From the NCBI GenBank assembly GCA_011523785.1, contig WTFW01000120.1, forward strand, positions 1 to 64,000: DNA of 64,000 nt, read 5' to 3'. Under the pieces are notes generated by a model, which saw only the letters and a program-made list of their open reading frames with translations, was not told the DNA's origin and searched no databases. Origin of the DNA: Chloroflexota bacterium. Lineage in GTDB: Bacteria > Chloroflexota > UBA11872. How positions within the stretch are numbered: the first letter of the stretch is position 1; the number at the start of each line of letters is the position of its first letter. Both the position numbers and the translations under genes were made by a program. Below are positions 1 to 9,200 of this stretch, piece by piece.

Positions 1-20
1 AGGGTTCTGCAACATACAAG

Positions 21-41
21 GGGCGGGTCCCCGACCCGCCC
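21..41. repeat. Perfect short inverted repeat GGGCGGGT-CCCCG-ACCCGCCC upstream of the methyltransferase gene
   Basis: Read directly: 8-bp arms, 5-nt loop, in non-coding sequence. Confidence 0.6.
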
Positions 42-170
42 GTCTTCCGCGCACCAACAGCCCACTACCCGCTCGTGGTGGGGCGCCGTGTGCTTGTGAC
101 CCACGCTGCTTGCAGCCTGGGACTCTTCCTCCCCAAGTAAGCTGTCTCGTCCACCTCCGCCTCGCCGCGA

Positions 171-3119
171 ATGCCCCGCACCGCCGAACACACCGTCAAC
201 GTCGAACTTGCCCGACTGCTCCGCGGCAAGCATCCGCGCTGGCGGCAGGGGATCAGCGTCGAGCAGACCGGAGTGGTGGCTGACGCGCCGAGCGATCGCC
301 CCGACATCCTCATCCAGCATCCCGGCGGCCTGCCCGTTGTCATCGAGACCGAATACCACCCCGCCCGCGAGGTTGAGCAAGACGCCATCGACCGACTGGG
401 CGAAGCCGTGGCGTCTACAGGTGAGGTAATCGAGCAGGCCGTCGCCTTGCGCGTTCCCGTGGAGCTTCGCGGTGTCAACCAGGCTGTACTGCCCCGCCGT
501 GTGGCCCAGGCCGCCTTCGACTACTGCGTCTTCACCGAGGGTGCGGAAGGACCCGACCGCTGGCCCACCAGCGGCTGGCTCACCGGCGGCGTCGACGACC
601 TAGCTGGCTTCATCGAGCAAACAGCCCTATCCGAGCGCCGCATTGCTCGAGGCACCTTGATCCTCGAAGTCGGCGTCAGGCAGGCTGCCGGTCGCCTCGA
701 GGCCATGCTCCTGCAACCAGCCGGCATCTTGAGCCGCCGGGCCGCCGTCCTTCACCAGCAACCGGGAGAGCAGACCGAACGCATGGCTATGGCCATCGTG
801 GCCAACGCCATGACGTTCCATGCCACGCTCGCCGCATCCAATCTCGGCGTCCGCTCATTTGCTGATCTTCGTAAGGAGTCCCCGCTCGAGCATCTCAGCA
901 TCTCCATCGTTATTCGGGAATGGCGCCGCATTCTTCGGGAGATCAACTACTGGCCAATCTTTCATATCGCCGTCGAGCTCATGTCGCCGGTCTCACCCCG
1001 CGAAGCCACGTCCATCCTTGAGCACTTGGCCAAAGTCGCCGATGCGCTCAACGAGATCGGAACCTCGACCACCCACGACCTTTCCGGTCAGATGTTCGGG
1101 CGCTTGATCGCGGACCGGAAGTTCCTGGCCACCTTCTACACCCTGCCGGCCTCCGCCGCCCTGCTGGCCGAGCTCGCGGCCGCCCGTCTGGATGTGGACT
1201 GGTCCGACCCCGAAGGCTTCACAAACTTGCGAATTGCTGACCTGGCCTGCGGCACCGGCGCGCTGCTGGCCGCAGCCTATCGTGCCGTGGCGTCGCGCCA
1301 TCGCCGGGCCGGTGGCGACGACGCGCCTCTCCATGCCGCCATGATGGAGCAGGCCCTCATCGGCGCCGACATCATGCCGGCCGCCACGCATCTCACCGCG
1401 TCCACGCTCTCGAGCGCGCATCCCGGCCTGCCATTCGACCGCACGCGAATCCACACCATGCCCTACGGCGACCCAGAGCCGGAGGACGCAAGCGGACGCG
1501 CTGCGGCCATCGGCTCCTTGGACCTGATTCTGAGCGACGCCCAGCCGTCCCTCTTCGGTACCGGTCAGCACGCCATCCGCGGTCGCGGACAGCCTCTACC
1601 CGTCCATTTATCGCCCGCCCAGCAGCGGCAGGGCGATGAACTCCACCTGCCCCAGGGCTCGGTCGACCTCACGATCATGAATCCGCCATTTACACGGCCG
1701 AATGCTCAGGAGGCCTCGGCCATTGGAGTACCGGTGCCTTCATTCGCCGGATTCAACACGAGCGCCGACGAACAGCGGGCAATGTCAGCCGCGCTGCGAC
1801 GAATCCGCGGTCAGTTGGATCCGCGGGCCGGTCATGGCAACGCCGGGCTGGCGTCCAACTTCATTGACTTGGCGCATGCCAAAGTCAGAGCCGGAGGCAT
1901 CCTCGCGCTTGTCCTGCCCATTGCTGTTATATCGGGAGAAGCGTGGCGCCCAGCCCGTCGGCTGCTGGCATCCCACTATTGCGACTTGACCGTCGTCACG
2001 ATTGCGGCCATCGGCGAGACCAATCGGTCATTCTCCTCGGACACCGGGATTGGCGAAGCGCTGATAGTCGCAGTCAAGCGTGAAGGGCCGGTCGAGGCGG
2101 ACGAATCAGCGACCCGCGTGCACTACGTCAACCTCCGGCGGAGACCACAGTCCCTGGTTGAGGCCAGCGAGATTGCGCGCATTGCCAGACGCTCGCCAGA
2201 GGAATACGGAAGCCTGGTCTACGTGGGAGACGACGAAGTCGGCTGCTCGATCCGCGCGACGCTGGCAGACAGTGGTTGTGCTGCCGTGAGCGAGCCGGAC
2301 GTTGTGGAAGCCGCACGCGCCCTGGCGCGTCGGACACTCGATCTCCCGCGCATGCCCGCTGCGATGCCGATACCTGTTACGACCTTCGGAGCAATCGGAA
2401 CTCGTGGCCTTCATCACAGAGATATCAACGGTCCGGAAATGAGCCGCCATGGACCCCGAGGACCATTTGACGTGGTGCCCCGGCGTAGCTCCGCGTCCGC
2501 ATATCCCGTTTTGTGGTCACATGACGCAAGACGTGAGCGGCGTCTGTTGGTCGATCCGGATACGGAGGGCCGGGTACGACCTGACTCTGACGCTAAGGCC
2601 GTTCGCGTGTGGGACACAGCCACTCGACTCCACCTGAACCGCGACTTCCGTATCAATTCGCAAAGTTTGGCTGCATGCTTGACACACGAACGCTCCATTG
2701 GCGGCAGAGCGTGGCCGAACTTTCGGCTTCAAAACCCGGCGGCTGAAGAGGCTATTGCGCTCTGGGCAAACACGACTCTCGGATTGATCGGCTATTGGTG
2801 GGTCGGAAGCCGCCAGCAGCAGGGCCGTTCGGTCATGTCCATCACGAAGCTGCCGGATCTCCTAACCCTCGACGCTCGAGAACTCAGTCAGGAGCAGATC
2901 GACCGCTCTGGCCATATCTTCGCCGGCTTCCTCGACCACGAGTTCCTTCCCGCCAACGAGGCCTACCACGACCCCGCTCGCCAAGCCCTTGACCGCGCCG
3001 TCCTCATCGACCTCCTCGGCCTCCCCGAATCCATCCTCGAACCCCTCGCCCTCCTCCGCCTCCAATGGTGTGCCGAACCCACCGTCCACGGCGGCAAATC
3101 CACTCGCCCGCCTGACTAG
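171..3119 (+). CDS. Large N6-adenine DNA methyltransferase, possibly a Type IIG-like restriction-modification enzyme with an N-terminal nuclease-like region
   Basis: SAM motif I-like 'LRIADLACGTGALLAAAYRAV' and motif IV 'IMNPPFTRP'; N-terminal 'RPDILIQHPGGLPVVIETEYHPA' resembles a PD-(D/E)xK D...ExE core. Confidence 0.8.
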   Translation: MPRTAEHTVNVELARLLRGKHPRWRQGISVEQTGVVADAPSDRPDILIQHPGGLPVVIETEYHPAREVEQDAIDRLGEAVASTGEVIEQAVALRVPVELRGVNQAVLPRRVAQAAFDYCVFTEGAEGPDRWPTSGWLTGGVDDLAGFIEQTALSERRIARGTLILEVGVRQAAGRLEAMLLQPAGILSRRAAVLHQQPGEQTERMAMAIVANAMTFHATLAASNLGVRSFADLRKESPLEHLSISIVIREWRRILREINYWPIFHIAVELMSPVSPREATSILEHLAKVADALNEIGTSTTHDLSGQMFGRLIADRKFLATFYTLPASAALLAELAAARLDVDWSDPEGFTNLRIADLACGTGALLAAAYRAVASRHRRAGGDDAPLHAAMMEQALIGADIMPAATHLTASTLSSAHPGLPFDRTRIHTMPYGDPEPEDASGRAAAIGSLDLILSDAQPSLFGTGQHAIRGRGQPLPVHLSPAQQRQGDELHLPQGSVDLTIMNPPFTRPNAQEASAIGVPVPSFAGFNTSADEQRAMSAALRRIRGQLDPRAGHGNAGLASNFIDLAHAKVRAGGILALVLPIAVISGEAWRPARRLLASHYCDLTVVTIAAIGETNRSFSSDTGIGEALIVAVKREGPVEADESATRVHYVNLRRRPQSLVEASEIARIARRSPEEYGSLVYVGDDEVGCSIRATLADSGCAAVSEPDVVEAARALARRTLDLPRMPAAMPIPVTTFGAIGTRGLHHRDINGPEMSRHGPRGPFDVVPRRSSASAYPVLWSHDARRERRLLVDPDTEGRVRPDSDAKAVRVWDTATRLHLNRDFRINSQSLAACLTHERSIGGRAWPNFRLQNPAAEEAIALWANTTLGLIGYWWVGSRQQQGRSVMSITKLPDLLTLDARELSQEQIDRSGHIFAGFLDHEFLPANEAYHDPARQALDRAVLIDLLGLPESILEPLALLRLQWCAEPTVHGGKSTRPPD

Positions 3120-3369
3120 AGACCCGAGAGCATCCTTCTAGAGGCGCTCATCTTCCAAAATGCCGCGGAAGCGGATCACGACGGTATGCGCCGGGCCGGT
3201 CGGACAAGCACCCGAATAGGGCTGGCCACGCTCGGCATCCCCCATCCGATAAACTGCCGATCAAGGCGTCGCCAGGAGTTCTCGAATGGCCGTCGGCCAT
3301 TGGCCGGGCAGGTATCGCGACACGCTAATTTCGCGAAAAAACGCCTGAGATTTATCGGATAGCGAGCGC

Positions 3370-4803
3370 ATGGATTTCAACAACTATGAACTGGACGGGC
3401 GCATCTATGACGAGATGTTCCATGCGGATGGCAACGCCCGATCGCACTACCAGGGAGTCCACACGGCCTTAACCGAGACGTCCGCGGCTGACCTTGGAGA
3501 CATTCAGGAACAGGTCACCGGCTCGTTCTCCAGCGAAGGCATCTCCTTCAAGGTCTACGGCGACGAAGAAGGCGACGAGCGCATCATTCCGGTCGACTGC
3601 CTGCCGCGCGTGCTCTCCGGCAGCGAATGGTCGGAGCTCGAATCCGGCCTCACCCAGCGCCTCAAGGCCCTCAACCTCTTCCTGGCCGACGTCTACGGTC
3701 CGGCCCGAATCGTCCAGGACGGCGTCATTCCGGTCGATGTGGTGCGCGGCTGTCCCCAGTACCGGATCGAAATGCGCGGCTTCCGGGCGCCCCACGGCGT
3801 CTGGGTCGCCATCTGCGGAACCGACCTCGTCCGCACCAACGAAGGGTTCAAGGTCCTCGAAGACAATCTGCGCGTACCCTCCGGCGTTGCCTACATGCTC
3901 GCCAACCGCAAGGCCGTCAAGGCCAGCTTCCGCCGTCTCTACCGCTCCTCGCGCGTTCAGGACATCGAGCATTACGGCCGAGTCCTACAGACGACCCTCC
4001 AGGAACTGGCGCCGGAGGGAACCTCCGACCCGGCGATCGCCTTGCTGACCCCCGGCGTGTACAACTCCGCCTTCTACGAGCACATGTTTCTGGCCAGGGA
4101 GATCGGCGCGGAGCTTGTCGAGGGACGCGACCTCCTCGTGGATGACGGCGTGGTCTACATGCGCACCACCGCCGGGCTGCGGCGCGTCGACGTGGTGTAC
4201 CGGCGCATCGATGACGACTTTCTCGACCCCGTCGTATTCCGCGAGGACTCCCTGCTTGGTGTCCCGGGAATCATGCACGCCTACCAGCAGGGCAACGTCA
4301 CCCTGGCCAATGCGCCGGGCACCGGGGTCGCCGACGACAAGAGCGTCTACGCGTATGTTCCCGACATGATTCGCTACTACTTAGCTGAAGAACCGGTCAT
4401 TGCTAACGTCGAAACCTATCTGTGTCGTAATCCTGAAGGACTCGAATACACGCTCGACAATCTGGCGAACCTTGTCGTCAAGCGCGTCGGCGAGTCCGGC
4501 GGCTACGGCATGCTCATCGGACCCCATGCATCGCCCGCCGAGCGCGCGGAATACGCCGAGCAGGTGCGAGCAAACCCCGCCGACTTCATCTCGCAACCCA
4601 CGCTTGCCTTGTCGCGGGCCCCGTGTCTCATCGATGGCGGCATAGAGCCTCGACACGTCGATCTTCGCCCCTTCGTGCTGCACGGCCGCAAGACCCGAAT
4701 AGTTCCCGGAGCGTTCTGCCGGGTCGCCTTGCGTAAGGGCAGCCTGGTCGTCAACTCCAGCCAGGGCGGCGGCGGCAAGGACCTCTGGGTGCTGGAGAAC
4801 TAG
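3370..4803 (+). CDS. Circularly permuted ATP-grasp type 2 family protein (DUF404/DUF407)
   Basis: Family-typical 'GFRAPHGVWVAICGTDLVRTNEGFKVLEDNLRVPSGVAYMLANR' and 'NLVVKRVGESGGYGMLIGP'; followed by alpha-E and transglutaminase genes. Confidence 0.92.
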   Translation: MDFNNYELDGRIYDEMFHADGNARSHYQGVHTALTETSAADLGDIQEQVTGSFSSEGISFKVYGDEEGDERIIPVDCLPRVLSGSEWSELESGLTQRLKALNLFLADVYGPARIVQDGVIPVDVVRGCPQYRIEMRGFRAPHGVWVAICGTDLVRTNEGFKVLEDNLRVPSGVAYMLANRKAVKASFRRLYRSSRVQDIEHYGRVLQTTLQELAPEGTSDPAIALLTPGVYNSAFYEHMFLAREIGAELVEGRDLLVDDGVVYMRTTAGLRRVDVVYRRIDDDFLDPVVFREDSLLGVPGIMHAYQQGNVTLANAPGTGVADDKSVYAYVPDMIRYYLAEEPVIANVETYLCRNPEGLEYTLDNLANLVVKRVGESGGYGMLIGPHASPAERAEYAEQVRANPADFISQPTLALSRAPCLIDGGIEPRHVDLRPFVLHGRKTRIVPGAFCRVALRKGSLVVNSSQGGGGKDLWVLEN

Positions 4804-4808
4804 GCCGC

Positions 4809-5777
4809 ATGCTGTCGCGCAGCGCCGAGGGTCTCTACTGGCTGGGCCGCTACCTGGAGCGAGCCCAGCATCTCAGCCGCCTCCTGCGCCACCAGACCGA
4901 GGCCCTGGTCGACCGCCCGGTCAACGAGATTCACTTCGGCTGGCTGCGCCTCTACGGATGTTTGAACCGCCAACCGCCGGTCGGCAGCATCGAACTCCAG
5001 GCCCAGGACGACTACAGCCTGGCCGATTCCTACACCCTGGCCGATGACCTCACGTTCGAGCCGACCAATCCGGACTCGGTCTGGTCCGGGGTCGCCGCCG
5101 GCCGCGAGAACGCCCGGCACGTCCGCCACTGCCTCAGCGCCGAAATGTGGACCTGCCTCAATCGGTCCTACCTGCGCATCCAGGGACTCACGATCCAGGA
5201 CATCTGGGGTTCGTCGCCCGAACGGTTCTACGCGGAAACCGTGGCCGAAATCGATACCTTTGCCGGCGTGACCGCCGCCACCATGTATCGCGACGAAGGC
5301 TGGAGATTCCTGAATCTCGGTCGTTCGATCGAGCGCGTCCAACTCTCGTCCGCTCTCCTCCACGCACAGATCACGGCCGCCGAACGCACCGAGGATGTCT
5401 CCGAAGCCGCGTGGACCGGCCTCCTGCGCCTCTACCACGCGTTGGAGGCCTACAACCGGACCTACAGCCTCGCGGTCGAATCGCGTCAGGTCCTCGACCT
5501 GCTCGCGACCGACGCGCGCTTGCCGGACTCGCTCAGCCGCTCGCTCGACATGCTCTCGGCGGAACTCGCGGCGGCTGCGCCCAGTCCAAACGACGAGGCC
5601 GCTGGCGCCGCCCAGCGTCTCATGGGTCGCATGAGCGCCCTCGTCAACTACGCCTGGCTGGATCGGGACGACCCGAGGTCGCTGCTACGAAGGCTGAATG
5701 CGCACGGACGCGAACTTCACGACCTGGTCACGGAAACCTACTTCCACTACCCCGTCCACGACGCGCCGCTGCGCTGA
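4809..5777 (+). CDS. Alpha-E domain protein (DUF403)
   Basis: 'MLSRSAEGLYWLGRYLERAQHLSRLLR' N-terminus characteristic of the alpha-E family; adjacent to ATP-grasp gene. Confidence 0.92.
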   Translation: MLSRSAEGLYWLGRYLERAQHLSRLLRHQTEALVDRPVNEIHFGWLRLYGCLNRQPPVGSIELQAQDDYSLADSYTLADDLTFEPTNPDSVWSGVAAGRENARHVRHCLSAEMWTCLNRSYLRIQGLTIQDIWGSSPERFYAETVAEIDTFAGVTAATMYRDEGWRFLNLGRSIERVQLSSALLHAQITAAERTEDVSEAAWTGLLRLYHALEAYNRTYSLAVESRQVLDLLATDARLPDSLSRSLDMLSAELAAAAPSPNDEAAGAAQRLMGRMSALVNYAWLDRDDPRSLLRRLNAHGRELHDLVTETYFHYPVHDAPLR

Positions 5778-5781
5778 CGCC

Positions 5782-6660
5782 ATGGCGGGCCCAATCCGCT
5801 ACGAGATTGAACACGTCTCGCGCTACGCCTACTCCCAGCCGGCGAACTACTCCGTCATGCGTCTCTGCCTCAAGCCGCGCGCCGGCGCGCGCCAGCGGCT
5901 GCTGAGCTTCGACGTGTCCACGGACCCCCCGGCCGCCTCCAGCGCGGAGACGGACGCCTTCGGCAATACCAGGCACGTGCTCAATCTGCATCAGCCGCAC
6001 CACGGCCTCGCCATCACGGCTAGGTCCTTAATCGAGGTGCTGCCGCCGGACCCCGTGCCCGAATCGTTGGAGGCCGGCGCCTGGCCTAGCATCGGCGCTC
6101 GACGGAACACGTTCTCGGACTGGGACTACACGCGACCAAGCCCGCTGACCGGCCCCTCACCGGCATTGGAAGCATTCGTCCGGCGGCTGGACATCCGCCC
6201 GCTCGACGACCCGCTCGCCAGCCTCCGGCAGCTCACGGACACGCTGCATCGCAGCTTCACCTACAGCCCCGGCAGCACCTCGGTGATCTCCCCGATCGAC
6301 CACATTCTTGAGACAGGCCACGGCGTCTGCCAGGACTACGCCCACGTCATGATTGCCGTCGCCCGCTCCTGGGGCATCCCCACCCGCTACGTCTCCGGCT
6401 ACCTCCACGTCACCGGCGCTGACGGCGAGCAGGCTCCCGAGACGGCCACGCACGCCTGGGCCGAATGCCGCCTCCCCGGCCTCGGCTGGATCGGCTTTGA
6501 CCCCACCAACGACACCCTCGCCGACCAGCGCCACGTCCGCCTCGCCGTCGGCCGCGACTACCAGGACGTCCCCCCAACCCGCGGCACCTTCCGCGGCCCA
6601 GCCCAAAGCCACCTCACCGTCAACGTCCGCATCCGCCCGATAGTCGTCACACACGGCTGA
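5782..6660 (+). CDS. Transglutaminase-like cysteine peptidase family protein
   Basis: 'GHGVCQDYAHVMIAVARSWGIPTRYVSGYL' and 'THAWAECRLPGLGWIGFDPTND'. ATG at 5782 follows the alpha-E stop; the ORF-track start at 5698 overlaps the upstream gene and is unlikely. Confidence 0.92.
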   Translation: MAGPIRYEIEHVSRYAYSQPANYSVMRLCLKPRAGARQRLLSFDVSTDPPAASSAETDAFGNTRHVLNLHQPHHGLAITARSLIEVLPPDPVPESLEAGAWPSIGARRNTFSDWDYTRPSPLTGPSPALEAFVRRLDIRPLDDPLASLRQLTDTLHRSFTYSPGSTSVISPIDHILETGHGVCQDYAHVMIAVARSWGIPTRYVSGYLHVTGADGEQAPETATHAWAECRLPGLGWIGFDPTNDTLADQRHVRLAVGRDYQDVPPTRGTFRGPAQSHLTVNVRIRPIVVTHG

Positions 6661-6768
6661 CTTCCCGGCGACTCAATCCCCAGGGCGCAGCGCTGCCTGC
6701 TCCTCGAACCCGCTCGCAATCCCTCGCCGGCTGCTAACGCGTCCGGAGCTTGCTGGGCGTTCTCATCA

Positions 6769-6778
6769 AGTGTACACT
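6769..6778. promoter_or_regulatory. Perfect palindrome AGTGTACACT 7 nt before an in-frame ATG (6786) of the helicase ORF; contains a -10-like TACACT
   Basis: Read directly: AGTGTACACT is its own reverse complement; located in the intergenic/5' region. Confidence 0.4.
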
Positions 6779-6875
6779 AGGCTCGATGTCCACGCAACTC
6801 AGGTCCGACATGTCCCTCAGCAGCCCGCCGCTCGCTGTCGTCGCTCCCTCGCCCGGTGACGCCCCGCGGCGCCTC

Positions 6876-6899
6876 AAGAGTTTTTTGGAAAAAACTCTT
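6876..6899. promoter_or_regulatory. AT-rich inverted repeat AAGAGTTTTTT-GG-AAAAAACTCTT upstream of the probable pcrA start
   Basis: 11-bp perfect arms around GG in an otherwise GC-rich region; about 67 nt upstream of GTG 6966. Confidence 0.5.
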
Positions 6900-6965
6900 A
6901 CGCGCGCGAAGGCGCCCCATTTCGCGCCCCACGGCCCAGCCTCCGCAGGTGCCCTAGAATCGCCC

Positions 6966-9200
6966 GTGAGCGCCACCGACCCCCCGCCGGCCACCGGCCT
7001 CCTGCCCCTCGATCTCAGCGGTCTGAACCCCCAGCAGCGCGCCGCCATCGACCACGTCCACGGCCCCCTGCTCGTCTTCGCCGGCGCCGGCTCCGGCAAG
7101 ACCCGCGTCATCACCTGCCGCGTCGCCAATCTCATCGCCTCCGGCGTCGCCCCCTGGAACATCCTCGCCGTCACCTTCACCAACAAGGCCGCCAACGAAA
7201 TGCGCGAGCGCATCGTCGACCTGGTAGGCCGCATGGCGGCCGGCGTCCACGTCGGCACCTTCCACGGCCAGGCCCTCCGCATCCTCCGGCGCGATATCCA
7301 CCACCTGGGCCGCGAGCCCGAATTCACCATCTACGACGCCGACGATCAGCTCCGCCTCGTCAAGCAGGCCATGGGCGACGTCGGCATCGGCCTCACCACC
7401 ATCAGCCCCGTCGCCATCCGCAACGCCATCTCCCGCGCCAAGGACGAACTCGCCGATCCCTTCGTCTACGCCGAGCGCTCCGAGGGCTACTTCGAGGAAG
7501 CCGTCGCGCAGGTCTACCACCGCTACCAGCGCTTGCTCGACAGCGCCAACGGCGTCGACTTCGGCGACATGATCGCCTTCTGCGTCCGCCTCTTCCGCGA
7601 GTTCCCCGACCTGCGCGCCTTCTACCAGGACCGCTACCGCTTCATCCTGGTTGACGAATACCAGGACACCAACCGTGCCCAGTACGAGTTCGTCCGCCAG
7701 CTTGCCGAGGGCCGCGGCAACGTCTGCGTGGTCGGCGACGACGACCAGAGCATCTACACCTGGCGAGGCGCCGACATCCGCAACATCCTCGACTTCGAAG
7801 CCCAATTCGCGGAGTCCCGGGTCATCCGCCTCGAACGCAACTACCGGTCGACCGGGCACATCCTGGAATCCGCCAACGCCGTCATCTCCAAGATCGCCAA
7901 CCGCGCCGAGAAGACCCTCTGGACCGAGCGCGACGACGGCCAGCCGCCTGAAATCATCGAGGCCTTCGACGAAGACGACGAAGCTCGCCAGGTCGGCAAC
8001 CTCATCCGCGAGTTGCGTGGCGAAGACGTACCAAACCACGAAATCGCCATCATCTACCGCACCAACGCCCAGTCGCGTCCCCTTGAGGAGTGGTTCGTCC
8101 GCCAAGGGTTGCCGTACCAGCTAGTCGGCGCCACAGAGTTCTACGGACGCCGCGAAGTGCGCGACGTACTGGCCTACCTGCGGGCAATTGCCAACCCGCG
8201 CGACCTGGTCAGCTTCGAGCGCATCGCCAACACCCCGCGCCGCGGCATCGGCGCCAAGACCTTGCAGGTCCTCCGTGAGTGGGCCGAACACACCAGCCGC
8301 TCCTCCGGCGAACTGACGCGACTGCTCGCCGCCGACGCCGACTCGGGCGAGCCAATGCAGTCCACGCATGACAATCCGCTGCCCACTCGCGCCACTCGCG
8401 CCCTGATCGAACTCGGCCGGCTCCTGCGACGCCTGGATACCCTGGCCGACGAGGTGCCCGTCGGCGGCCTGGTCAACGCCGTCGTTCGAGAATCCGGCTA
8501 CGACGACGTCCTCGACAACGACCCCGACAGTCCCGAAGAGCGCTGGGAAAACGTCGTCGAGCTTCAGACCGCCGCCTCCAAGTACGACGGCCTCGGCCCG
8601 CGCGAAAGCCTGTCCCGCTACCTCAGCGAAGCCGCCCTGGTCTCCGAGGTCGACAACCTCGCCACCGGCGGCGATGCCGTCACCTTGCTCACGGCCCACT
8701 CTGCCAAGGGCCTCGAGTTCGGCGTCGTCATCCTGGTCGGCCTCGAGGAGGAACTGTTCCCCCACGCTCGCAGCTACGACGAGCCCGCTCAGATGGACGA
8801 GGAACGCCGGCTCGCCTACGTGGCGCTCACCCGTGCCAAGGACCGCCTGTTCCTCACCTACACCCGCCACCGCTCCGGCTGGGGCGCCCCCGTGCGCTTC
8901 CCTTCACGCTTCCTGCAGGACATCCCACCCGAGCGCCTCACCTATCGCCGCCGCCTCGACGCCCGGCCCGGCGTGCCGAGCCCGGGCCTGGACATTGACG
9001 ACGAAGACGACCAGCCGCAGCCGCCGTCCGAGCGCACCTACCACGACGGCCAGCGCGTACGTCATCCAGTCTTCGGTGAGGGCCTGATCGTCGCCGGCCA
9101 GATCACCAACTTCGACGAGGAAGTCACCGTCATGTTCGAGGGCGACGTCGGCCTCAAGAAGCTCGCCGTCAGCTACGCCAAGCTCGAGGCCGTGACCTGA
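6966..9200 (+). CDS. pcrA: UvrD/PcrA-type superfamily 1 DNA helicase
   Basis: 'LNPQQRAAIDHVHGPLLVFAGAGSGKTRVITCRVANLI', 'ILVDEYQDTNRAQYEFV', 'VVGDDDQSIYTWRGADIRNIL', 'TAHSAKGLEF'. ORF is open from 6750 (TTG) and 6786 (ATG); GTG 6966 is closest to the conserved start. Confidence 0.95.
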   Translation: MSATDPPPATGLLPLDLSGLNPQQRAAIDHVHGPLLVFAGAGSGKTRVITCRVANLIASGVAPWNILAVTFTNKAANEMRERIVDLVGRMAAGVHVGTFHGQALRILRRDIHHLGREPEFTIYDADDQLRLVKQAMGDVGIGLTTISPVAIRNAISRAKDELADPFVYAERSEGYFEEAVAQVYHRYQRLLDSANGVDFGDMIAFCVRLFREFPDLRAFYQDRYRFILVDEYQDTNRAQYEFVRQLAEGRGNVCVVGDDDQSIYTWRGADIRNILDFEAQFAESRVIRLERNYRSTGHILESANAVISKIANRAEKTLWTERDDGQPPEIIEAFDEDDEARQVGNLIRELRGEDVPNHEIAIIYRTNAQSRPLEEWFVRQGLPYQLVGATEFYGRREVRDVLAYLRAIANPRDLVSFERIANTPRRGIGAKTLQVLREWAEHTSRSSGELTRLLAADADSGEPMQSTHDNPLPTRATRALIELGRLLRRLDTLADEVPVGGLVNAVVRESGYDDVLDNDPDSPEERWENVVELQTAASKYDGLGPRESLSRYLSEAALVSEVDNLATGGDAVTLLTAHSAKGLEFGVVILVGLEEELFPHARSYDEPAQMDEERRLAYVALTRAKDRLFLTYTRHRSGWGAPVRFPSRFLQDIPPERLTYRRRLDARPGVPSPGLDIDDEDDQPQPPSERTYHDGQRVRHPVFGEGLIVAGQITNFDEEVTVMFEGDVGLKKLAVSYAKLEAVT

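Noticed and set aside
6750-6965. N-terminal extension of PcrA from TTG 6750 or ATG 6786
   Set aside because: The extension is low complexity, contains the AT-rich inverted repeat and a promoter-like palindrome, and precedes the conserved helicase start; GTG 6966 preferred, though ATG 6786 as a leaderless start cannot be excluded.
6954-8105. 383-aa minus-strand ORF opposite pcrA
   Set aside because: Shadow ORF typical of GC-rich DNA; low-complexity translation, no family motifs, and pcrA is certain on the other strand.
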